This document shows, one piece after another, positions 48,401-60,400 of a DNA stretch of 64,000 bases. The position numbers were made by a program, and so were the translations under genes. Within the stretch, counting starts at the first letter, position 1; the number at the start of each line of letters is the position of its first letter. The notes below the pieces were generated by a model. The model was not told the origin of the DNA. It did no database searches and worked only from the letters and a program-made list of their open reading frames with translations. The DNA comes from Polydactylus sextarius (Eukaryota > Chordata > Actinopteri > Polynemidae), in contig CM028915.1 in NCBI GenBank assembly GCA_016801845.1, positions 4,806,501 to 4,870,500 on the forward strand, read 5' to 3'.

Positions 48401-51400
48401 CCTGCAACAGGTCTGACCCATACAACACTCTGCGACTGCAGCGTCGCTCATTCGTTTCAAACAGGCGCCTCAAACGCTCCTTCATCTGCTGAGTCTTTTC
48501 CTCTGAAGATTCCTGAACATTATATAGAGACACATTGCACATATTTTTGGTTAAAAGTTCATTTGGTTCCTGCTGTAAAATGTTTTGACAGATGAAAAGG
48601 TGAAACTGGGAATTATAAACATGATTGTTGTTTAAGGCATTCCACTTACTTGAGAAGCAGCATGAGCTGCAGTAGTGAGTTTAGTGGGTGTTGATGTGGC
48701 ATTTGTATTCACACCCAATGCTTGAGAAGAAAAGAGTGGAAAAGAGTTATTGTGAATGCCAGTGTTAAACCTATTAAACAGGAAAAGTGAGTTAACAGTG
48801 AGGATGTGGTAACATTTTAACTCTAACTAACTAACAGCATCGCAACAACAAGCTGGTACTAGATACAGTAACTAATTTTTTTTCGAGATCCTTAAACAGA
48901 GATAGTAATGCAATATGTGCACTGTGAATGAGTTACCTGGTTGAGCCGTTGTCATGGCAGGATGAGGTGCGCCAGGTGTAGATGAGGCATTAGAGGCGGG
49001 AACAGTTTGTGGTATTGTTTGCATTACCATGGATCCCTGGGGCCTGATAATCTGCTGCCCTGGAGCCGACACAATCTGCAGGATGTTTCCTAAAATCATG
49101 ACACAAACAGAACGACCACTGTAAGAGGCGTCCTCTTAAAACCTAACACTAGAAAGAATGGTGTAAATGGAAAGAAACATTTTACCTTTAAAATAAATGG
49201 AAATGTGAAAAACGCAAACTGCTTTCTGCTTTCACAGTGAAGTGTTGTGTGAAAGCAAAAACAGCAACACAACAACAACAAAAAAACTATGGACACTAAA
49301 CGCAAGATAATATGTTTGCCTATAACTGTAACCATGACATGTTTCTTCCACAAGACTTTGATGAAATTCTGAATTTCTTGAACGGTAATAACAGAAAGAT
49401 GGAGAAGAGACAAGAAGGACATTCACCAAAACTTTCCCTGCCAGAATCAAAGCATGGATACTGCAGTTAATTGTTCGGTATCCAGGACACTCCTGGTGCC
49501 TTGTAAAGTAGAATTAGAGCCCAAAATTTGATAGAAATCTTTTACCTAAAATTAATCATATAAATCACACAAATTACACGGAAATGTCAAAATATCAAAA
49601 GGACACAGAGAAAAGAATGAAGAGAATTATGTTGTGAAAAAGTGTGACAATGGGATGTACATTACCGAGTGTACCTTGGAGCTGTAAGGGCTGTCCGGTG
49701 GTGAGCTGACGGAGTTGACTGGGGGACAAAGTGAACTTGTTGCCCTGAAACTGCAGAGTGACCGGAGTCTCTGGCTGAGAGATACGATTCTGACTGCCTG
49801 CTATGTTGGCCAGCTGGGCAATTTTCACCACATCTCCACCTTTAATGGAAAGAAAACAACACACATTTCATCACCGATGGCAATAAGAAGTCTAAAAACT
49901 AAAATGACTTTAACAGTTACAATGATATACTTTGCATCAGTTAGTTAAAGGGTGAAAAAAAAGACAAGACATGCAGAACCAGGGTGGATTAATCAGTGGA
50001 ACGAGCACAGCCGCCCTCCACAACAGAACCATAGCAGCTCCTACTTTTACAAACCCTGAAGGGGAAAGAAAATGGGTATAAGGACAGTCCGCAGGTGAGA
50101 CATACAGACATAAAGCACCACACTTCACTGCCTTTTCAAGCCAACACACTGGTCACCAGTGTAGGGAATGATGTATGAATTTAAAGTCAATGAATTTTGT
50201 ATCAATCATTATGTTTGTGTTTCATTTATATCAACTTTATCAACAGGGTTTTTAGCCACTTCTGATGAAGCAATGCGCTCACTTTAGGGCAGAACGAGTG
50301 CACGACTATTCATATATTTTCAATTTCTCATTTACACATATTTACATATATTTTCTATGAGTGTAAGAGTAAATGAGATTCATTTTTTTTTTTTAAATGG
50401 CAATGGAAACGGCATAATTTTTAATTTCGGGTTACTTGATTTCATTCAGCAAATGTCAGGTTTAAAAGGTTAGAAGTCATGTTTGTTAAAAATACATCAC
50501 CTCTCAATACAAAGCCAATTTGAATTAAGTAACAAGAACTATTTTAAGTATATTTATCCCCCAGGAACCAGCAGCTATCAGAGAAAAATAATAGAAATTG
50601 TGTGCACAAATTAATAATAGTGATGACAACACATTATGCTGCAAATGTAATAGATACAATTTTTTTTTTTGGTTATGTCAATTTAAGTGAGTCACATGTA
50701 CTTCAGACCTTAAGTATACACAAGTTACTGAACTGCAACTTACTAAACTGTGATTGAATCAAATTATTTACAAAGTACAAATTGTCATTTAACATGTAAG
50801 AGACATTGATGTGCATGAGTCATTATGTCTACATACCATTGACTTATGCACACAGTTTTTAAGGAGTTTCATCTGACACCTGCTGGGTTAAAGTTATGTA
50901 TAAAACTTATTTACTTCAAGATGTATAATCAAAAATGTTTCAATGATGTTTCCTATAATTTCACAAATGTTTTCCCTTTTTATATTCAGATACTGTGTGT
51001 TGCTACTGAAAAGGTTTCTCTGTTCACATTCGAGGCAGACAGGGTTGGCAATTTGTGGGACCATTTCTACATGCTTTACAAGTGATGCTCAACATCAGAG
51101 TGAAATCATAACATTAGCAGAAAAAAAATGAAACAACCAAAGCTTTGGGATTTCTTCCTGCAGCTGGGCTGATGCAAGAGACAAAAGAATATTAGTAAAC
51201 CGGGAGAAAAAAATGATTAAAAGAAGGGGGAAAATAATAATTAAGTTAAATAGTGTGGTGATGTGTTGTGTAACATAAGTGGGTTGTTCACAGTTTACAT
51301 GCAGGTTTTGAGAAACAGAAACTGGGGGATGCCGAGGCTGTGGAGATGCTGCTGATATGGATACAGATAAAAAAAAATTTCTTACCATGACTTATTATGA

Positions 51401-54400
51401 CTTATACTTTACTGATAGATGGCTTCTCTGCCGTAGCCAAAATTGTGGCATTACAGTGCACATTTGGGTCTATGTATAAAGTCATTTCTCTGGATAAGTA
51501 AAGAGTGAACACATATCAGCAGTGCCCCAAGTAAAGGCCTCACTATAGAGCAGCCCGTACTGTTGTGCCAAAGGTGGAGGGGAAATGCTGAGAGGGAGGG
51601 GAGGGGAGGCCACTTACTAGGCAACCGTGCCTGGGCCTGGGATGTAAGAACCAGCCTCTGAGACAGTAAGCTGGGCTGGATGGCATGGCTGGGGGCTATA
51701 GCTGGCCTGGGGACTTGCGCTAATCCAGGCTGGCTAATGGGAGCTATAGATCCCACAACGGTGCCAGCTAAGGTCTGGCCCAAGGCCACAGGGGCAGCCC
51801 CCAACACATGCTGTCCAATGCCACTGTTCCCAGAGGAGGCTACAGTGGAGGCGGCAGTGTTGCTGCTGCTGCTGACAGGAAGGGTAGTCTGGGCTCTCTG
51901 AGTAGCCGTTCCAACCGCTGTGAAGTACAAGGTAGTGGGGTATGGGACTACATGTTAGGGGTGACCCGATATTTATTCAAATCATCAGTATGATCATACA
52001 GTTCCCTATGTATATGCACTCAGCAGTGGTGGGCCAACAGCAGGGTCTGGGATGTTAGAGTAATCACTACTAACAATTTTAATTGATTATATGAACAAAG
52101 TTCATGCAAGACTGTCTGTGTGCATCTCTGGAACAAGTGCCTTTTGCCTGAAGTTCCTCATTTAACAAGTTTACTGTTGCTACTTTCATCATATGACTTA
52201 TTTGTAATATGACTTTGAATATTTGTTCCATTATTTCATTAATGAACAAGCATTTAACAGAGAATTGGGAAAAGGAGTAAAAATAAAGACTTTGGAAAGC
52301 TTCCAAAAATGTTTATTTAAAAGCCTTAACTTATCCTAATGGCTGTGTTGCCATGAGGAGAAAATGTATCCAGCCCACCACTGCTGCATGGAAGTACAGA
52401 TATAAAAATATGAAACCTGTGATAAATGAAACATCACACCTCTCCTTAAAGTTGTAGGGAGAGGACCTGACCTTTAAATATGAGGCAGTGTGCATGTTTC
52501 AAAAAATGTGCTGTAAATACTAACAACATTAATATATGACAGCTTCATTAATATAACAGAGGCACAATCATGCAGCATATCACTGTATGATGCACACATC
52601 TCAGGGTTAAAACTAGTATGAACACATGAGATAAAGGCACCAACAAAACCGCTTCGGGTTGTTAAATTTGTCTTTTAAAGTTTGAAGTTAGACGAAACCA
52701 TCTGTTATCCTTCCAAAATTCTCCTGTCCTTTACTAAGTACTGTCCCTAGAATGGTCTTACCATGAGAAGTGGCTGTAGTTGTTGCAGTAGTGACAGGGG
52801 ACTTGCCCCTGCTCTGTGCTGTCTGACTGGTGGTGGAAACAGAGGTGGTTGCAGTAGCCGGTGAGCTTGGAGGACGCGGGCCAGCGGCAGTGGTGATGAC
52901 AGCCAGACGACCCTCTGGTTTTGTCCCATACTGCACTGGCTGGAACAATCTAATCATAAAAAATAGAAAATGGTCAAGTTGTGCCAATCAATGCTACAAT
53001 TTACATTCAAGTGCATTATAAAAATATCAGAAAAACTCCACAACAAAAATGTCACGTCACTTGGATATTTGGAGATTTTTGTGCTTACCTCATGGGTTTT
53101 ATTGGGCATGGTTTAGGTCGTGGTGCTGGCTCTGGACCAGTGTAGATCTCCTCTATGAGCTGCTGAGTGACTTTCAGTTTGGGGACCACCTCTTCAGTCT
53201 GATACCGAGTGAGTGTTTTCTCATTATTGATGAGATCAAATATGGACAGGTTTGCAACCTGAGACAGTAATGAGAAAAATGGTTTTAGTTTGTAAATGTA
53301 TAATCCTTGAGTTTGGACAGTTACATAGGATTACCAAACACCTTGGTTCACATCAGCAAAGAACACAAAACAAAAGTGTCCACTGACCTTGGATGAGTCA
53401 GTCTGAAGAGCACCGAGCACCAGTGATGGGACATTGTATTGCAGAGAGGAGCAGAAGTAAGAGCTGCTGGTTTCTCTTGGAACCACCAGCTCAGGGTGGT
53501 TACACACTCGCTGGAGCTGCATCAAGACCTGAAGCACGCTGACAAAATGTCCTGTCTTCAGTGCCTCCTGAGCTCTATGGGAGCGCACACAGACAGAAAA
53601 CATGGTTATGATATGATAGTTCACAACAAAAGAAAGAAAAACCCTCTGATACTAAACATGTTTCTCTTTGACCCATTATCTCTTTTATAGGTTAGATTAG
53701 GCTCATCCTTTGGCTTTGGCCCCCAACTACACTTAAAACCTTTATGAGCAGCAACTGATTCAAATAAATTTGAATGTGATGGCCAGAAATCATATTGCAA
53801 TTAAGATTAAACTGCTACAGTGAAATAATGTACAAATTCCATTCTTTGCACGTCGTCAAACTGCTGAGTAATCTCACCCAGGTTGAGTGAGGATGTCCTC
53901 GTAAAGACTCTTCTGTCTGGTGGACAGACGGCACTTCAGGATGTGCTCATACTTCTTGGGCAGCTGTTTTTCCACATCCCTTTTGGAGCGTCTCAGGATG
54001 AAGGGCTGGATCATCTACAATTAGGAGTGAGAGGATTTCATGTCTTATGTGCATTAAGGATTGAGGCCAATTAATCTGGTTTCTGAATTTGAATGTGATG
54101 TAGTGTTCACAGTTTAGGCAGAGAGATTTTCTGGTGTTATACCCACCCTGTGCAAGCGGATAACCAATTTGTGGCAATAGTCCTGGTTCTGGTCTGTGCC
54201 AGCCTTTACAGGAAAATCGGAATAGGCTCTGGTGATTCCTGGCAAAAGGAAGTGGATCATGGTCCATAGCTCCTTTAGGGTATTCTGTAGAGGAGTGTTG
54301 ATGAGGAGGATCCTCTGCTCACTGGAAGATGAAGATGCACAGAAATATTTGAGTTAGTCAGAAAATTCCCTTGGGGAAGAGCTCTTGGGGATGTTTAAGA

Positions 54401-57400
54401 GCACAAAAGCACATTATCCGTGATCCACAGATTATACATAAATTAAAAAGTGTGAAAAGCCCTGGTTAAAACCTGTAAAACCCTGATTCTTGAGAAACTA
54501 GTCACCCAGCTCACCTTCTGAGAGCAAAGACTGTTTCCCAGTGTTTCTCTGTCATGTTTTTAATGAGCTGCACCTCATCCAGGACCAGGTGCCTCCACCT
54601 TCTCCTGAGAAAATGACTCTGGTCTTTCATCAGAAGCTTGTAGGATGTCACACATACATGGAAGCTGTTGGCCTCTCCCCACCACTGTTGAAAGATGATC
54701 AGATGATATGTTCATTAAAAACAACTCCAACATCAATAATGTTGTCAATGTTTGTTGTTTAAATACAACAAAAAGTACCATTCTCTTAGATCTGCGCTCT
54801 CTTCTGTTGCCAAGATACAAGAGGATCTTAAGGCCAGGACACCAGCGCTTGAACTCCACCTCCCAACTTAGCAATTTGGAAGACCTCACTACAATAAGGT
54901 GGGGTCCCCAGATGCCTGTAAACAAAAACCAAAATCACCATTAAAATGGATATACATATTAACTACTAATACTAGAAAAAAAACTTGTACAAATTCATAC
55001 CCTCTTGGCCAGCTAAGTGGGCCATATAAGCCACAGTCTGCACAGTCTTGCCAAGACCTGTCTCATCAGCGAGGATACCATTGAGGTGTTTCTTGTGAAG
55101 GTTTACCAGCCAGTCCACGCCGATTTGTTGATACTCTCGCAGTGACCCATGCAGAAGGAAAGGAGCAGGGCTGCGGTTCTAGTAAATAAAAGGTCAGTTA
55201 AAAAAATGAGAAATTCATCTTTTTTTTTAATTATGTCCTTGAATTTGTGTGTAAATCTCTTACTGAGGAAGTGGTCCTGAAGCTGCCCTTGGGCAGAATG
55301 AGTTCTGTGGCTGCGGCCACTTCAGCTATGTCTCTGGCAGGTTTCCCATCACTGTCAGAGGAAGCGGTTTTGTCAGCACCACGGTACTGGTCCACGCTGA
55401 GCAGGGAGTCGATCAACACTGCTTCAGGTTGACTCCCTGCAGGACTCTCAGTTTCTGAAAAGTTACGAACATTAACTACGTTAGAGTCACACCAGTACCT
55501 AGAACGGAAACGTCATTTAATTTTTCGGTTACTTAGGCACCTTCAAGTTCCTCCATGTCGTCTTCATCACTGTGAGGACTTGGCTGAGGCCACTCAAAGC
55601 CATCAACATAAGCACCAGCATATTGCTTCATCAAAGCATCCAGAGGCATCTCAGCTAAAAGGCAAATGAAAAGGAAGCTGAGTAAGTAATGTTCATACAA
55701 AAACAAATAAATCTGATACTTGTAATAGAATATTTAGCTGAGCAGCAAGTACAAGGTTTATAGACTTTGGATTAAAGTGAAACTTGTTGATGAAATATAC
55801 TGTAAAAGCATTTTCCTCCGTTTTCAGCACATACCATCTTTGGCAAGGTCAACCAGCTCCATTTTGTGGTCTGCTTCCCCCTCCATGGCCTCCTGCTCTT
55901 CTATGGTGCTCTCTTCATCTGGAACTGAGAGAAAAAAATACTGAAATATTACAAAATAATAATTGCAGATTAAAGTGTAATAACAATTGTGCAGGTACCT
56001 AACCCACCCATCCATTGTTTTGTTTTCTTTTTTTTTTTTACAATAGGAACCATGTTAAAATATAAGACACATACCATCCTCAACCAAGGATGAGCTTGAT
56101 TTTCTTTTTCTTGTTGATGTGGCTGCCTCCTATAAAAAGAAAAAAAAAAACACATCAAAAGATAATTCTAAAAACGCAATATGTACATTTGCATTGTCTT
56201 TCATTAGTATATCAGTAACTTACTTCTTTATCAGCATTCTCTCCTGCTGACAAACCAGTTGCTGTAACAAACGTAAGTTGAGATCAATACAGAAAAAATA
56301 TGGTTATTAAAAATGTTGGCACACTCAAGCTTTGAACAAATGGAACAAATAAATGGGGAAGTAAACGCTAATGGTGTAGGGTGAATTTATTTTGTTTTTA
56401 GCTACTCAGTGAGACGTACCTTTGGCTGAGGCTTTTTGTAAGCTCAGTGCTTTGAGTCTCTTCTCATAAATTTCAAACTGAAGTTTAATTTCCACAACCT
56501 GTCGGAAATAAATAGCTCATTCAGACTTGCAAAAACACATATTTACAAATCATGACAAGGTTTCATAATTATATAAACGAAACACACCTGCTCAATGTTT
56601 GACCAGAAAAATTCCACCTCTCTGGCAATAGTGCTGGCGATGTGACGAAGGTTAATTTCCCTTTCTTTCTTTGACCTCTCTTCACTTTTCTTCTGCTCTT
56701 GATGGTAACGGGCACATGTGCGCACCAGCTGTAGCAGAGACACACAAAACAGTTTGGCAGTTTCAAAACAACCCATTAGTTTTGTATTTTTGTTATGGTG
56801 ATGCATGGTTTCATATGAATCATTTCATCACAGCCATACCTTCTTAGCAGCAGCCTCTTTCCATCTTCTCTCCTGGGCAAAGTCGGCAGCCATCCACTGC
56901 ATCTCTTCCAGAAGGTAGTCCCAGTGAGACTTTGGACGTGAGGCTTCCACAAGCTTGGGGAGTCTACTGGCTGACCACTGGCCCTCCTTCCTGAGCTCAG
57001 AGATGCGCTGATGCACTTGACTCTCCTGACAAACAGAAACAGCAAGTGGAATTACAATACAAATCAGCATTTATCCAAAGACAGTGTGTCATTCATTGAG
57101 CATTACAAAAGAAAAATATCAATGCATAAAAAAGTTTTCATTTATCTGCAGACACCTACAAGCTAAATGTTCTCAAGAAACTCACCAGTTTGGCTTGCTC
57201 AACTTGCTTATCCTGAGAACTCTCTTGTGAGGACTGCATAGTTGCAGTTTGACCAAAGCCTTTAACTGTGGATATGCCATTGGTTCCAGTCAGCTTGGAC
57301 TGGGTGCTTGGGTTGATGTTAGAGGCAAGAGGGCGTAGAGGACTTGCTGTATGTGCAGTTGTAACAGAGTTGGCAGTAGAGAGAGGAGCAGGAGACACAG

Positions 57401-60400
57401 ATGTCATCGGTATGGAGTTGGTCATTATCCTCTGAACTGGCTGGTTTGACTCTGTTCCTGGGCGGGAAAGTGTCACCGTCTATAGAAAAGGGAGAAAATG
57501 AAAAAAGCAAGACGGGTTGTAATATTACCGTTGAGTCAACTATGGTGCATTGATAAAGTATCCTGACTTTTCATATTTTCTATACTGCAGCTGTAAGAAA
57601 AAAAAAATTAAAATTTTCTCATCAGTTGACACTCAGTACTTAGTAGTATAATGACAAAGTTAATTCTATTTTCAAATGTATTAAAGTCAGACTAAAAAAT
57701 CTAACTGATCTTAGTTTTCAAACGTTTGTACGAGGCACAAGGCGAATCTCCAGCCCAGTGTGACATCCTGAGTACTCTGAACTACTGTAAGCATTGTAGA
57801 TATTAGGCCTACCTATTATACTGATACTTCACATTGACCTGGTAATTTTACAGTGGCTTTATTGCCACATTTAAAATTACTTTATTTTCATCTGTGTGTG
57901 TTCATCTACATACTATGTATATTGTCTGAAGTAACAAAAAATCAAGTAATTTTTTCATAAGACAACAACCTTAAATGTAAAGAAATCAAAGTGATTTGAA
58001 TACTTGATATAGACTGACCGCTTGTCCTGGCTGTAGCATGGCCTGGGATTGTTGCTGCTGAGGCTGCAACTGTAGAAGACCTGGCTGCATCTGTTGCTGC
58101 AGTTGGGCCTGAAGCTGTGTGTGGGGGTTTACTGTCGGCAGGACAGGTCCACCTGTCTGCACCTTCACCTGTGCCTGCAGCTGACCACCAGGCTGAGCAG
58201 TGTTCTCCACTAACTGAGCCTGCTGAGACAGTGTCATGGGCAGGCCTGCCATGGGGAGGCCGCCTTGGGGCAACCTGCCAGGCAGCTGGGGTGGAGGTGT
58301 GTGCAGGCTGGCTGCATTCTGCACAGGAGGTCCTTTTGATGGGTCGTATTGCTGCTGGTTTTGCTTCTGTCCTGCAATCTGGACCGCTTGAGGAGTAGGC
58401 GGCATCCCGCCTGTACAGATAGTAACCAAATTATAGGACACAAAAAGGGGGTGGTACAGAGAGTAACACAGAGAAGAAAGAAGCTAAAAATCAAGTTGTC
58501 AACTTCTCATCTTAATTTAAATGTTCTGTAAATGTCTTTGCTTTTACTAGAATTTAAAGGCTTTTAAAGTCAGTTATTGTTTGGTAGCGCTCCGTTAATA
58601 GATTTGAGAGACCCCTTTAACAAGTTATATCTTTTGAAACTAACAAGTAAATAATGAAATGATGTATTTACATTTTAAATGACTGAGCTTCCGCTATTAG
58701 AGCTCCTCAGAACCTTGCTTTAATGAACCAGATGTACTATATGAATCAACAGTAGTATACTACTTCCTGATGATCAGAGCGGAAACTAATGAAACTCATA
58801 CAGCAAAATGATTACAGAAGAAATGAAATAAATGTAAGAATCTACATGTCTCTCAAATAAAACACTACTTTGATTAATGCAAAACCAAAACATTGCATTT
58901 CAAATGTTGAGAGAATGTGGTTAAAAACATCAAAAATTATCCATGCAATAAGAAAGGTTTTCAGAGGAAAAAATAGAAATGTTATAAAGGAAAATGAAAG
59001 AAGAGAACTTCTGAAAGTAAAGAGACAGGGAGAGGAAAGGGGAAATAAAAATAAAATAAAAACAGAGCAGACACTCACATAAACACCATGTTTGGCATGC
59101 ATGAAGCGATGTCATTCTAGCGGTAACCAAGGCATCTGGATGCCTCACATAGCGACAAAGCACAGAGATGAGCAAAAGGACACACATGGGGTTTTGCAGA
59201 CAGCAGGCCTGAGCGGAGCTGTGCACACTAAAGCAGCGCCTGCCTTACCTCCCTGCACGTCACACCACCTTGCCTAGACGCCATCAACACTTGGCCCTGA
59301 CACACCCACACCACCACAATCGCAAAAACCTGTGCCGTGAACACAACTCCTCCACATGATTCCCCTCCTACTTAGACTGAGGGAAAGAAGCCAAGTCAGA
59401 ACAAAATGCCATGAGATAACATGGAAGAATATTAACTAAATGTGAACATGAGACAAATAAAGACACTCTTGAAGATGTGACGTATGACTGTAAGACGACT
59501 GATGATTTTGTATCCCTGTTGATGATGCAAGGACGGACAATCAGACAGGGTAAGACTTGTGACGGAATGACGATGGCAAACCAAAAGGAAGCATGAGACG
59601 TGGATTCATAAAATGGGAAAACAAGAAAAACCCATTGGAAAATGAATTTATTCACACAGGGTTCCCACTTTCTGTGATCCACCTTCAAATTAGATGAAAA
59701 TCCATCAGCACGGGAAGGTCTGTCCAAATAAAGACGACTAACAGGAACAAACTTCAGAAAAGAAGAGATGGATGACGACAGGTGACCAAGTTAAAACAAA
59801 AAAGGAAAATCATAAGACATGGCATCTTCCCATTGAGTGGCTACTCTTCTTCAGACTTGGATGTCTTCTTCCCCATTTATCCTGATAGAGAGAGCTGGTG
59901 CGGGTACAGCTAAGCCTGAACTCCCTGTGGACTGCTGAGATATCCAGCAGATGGATGAAGATCTGTTTGTTGATGCTGCTTGGAGTTTTTTTTTTTTGAT
60001 AGAAGATGAATGTTGTGGTTCACTTTTTTTTAATCTCCTTAGTTTGAGGAAGGGGATACGTCCAGCAGCATCGAAAAGAACACAGAACGGCCTGGTAGTA
60101 GCACTCCTACCTTGCGCAGTTGGCATAAGCTGCTGGAGTGGAACGCCAGGTGATCCTAAAGGAGCTACACCAGGATGCTGGAAAATCAGCCCATGGCGAC
60201 CAACGTCAATCCGGGACCTCTTAGCCTGATCTGGGATTTAAAACACACAATACCCTCATAACGCAATAAAAAAGCACTCGGCACAGAGCAATGTCCTTCT
60301 GCAGACCTTACAGGTCACCTCTCCTTCCTCGGGTTAAGACTTCAACACAGAGCGCTAGTAGAGGATGCCAAATATCTAAAAGCAGAAGCAATTAGAGGGA

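Noticed and set aside
51451..51617. In-frame extension of ep400 exon 24 past its donor
   Set aside because: The donor TA|GTAAGTGG is strong, and the spliced product RLP-SGDVVKIAQ matches the family exactly.
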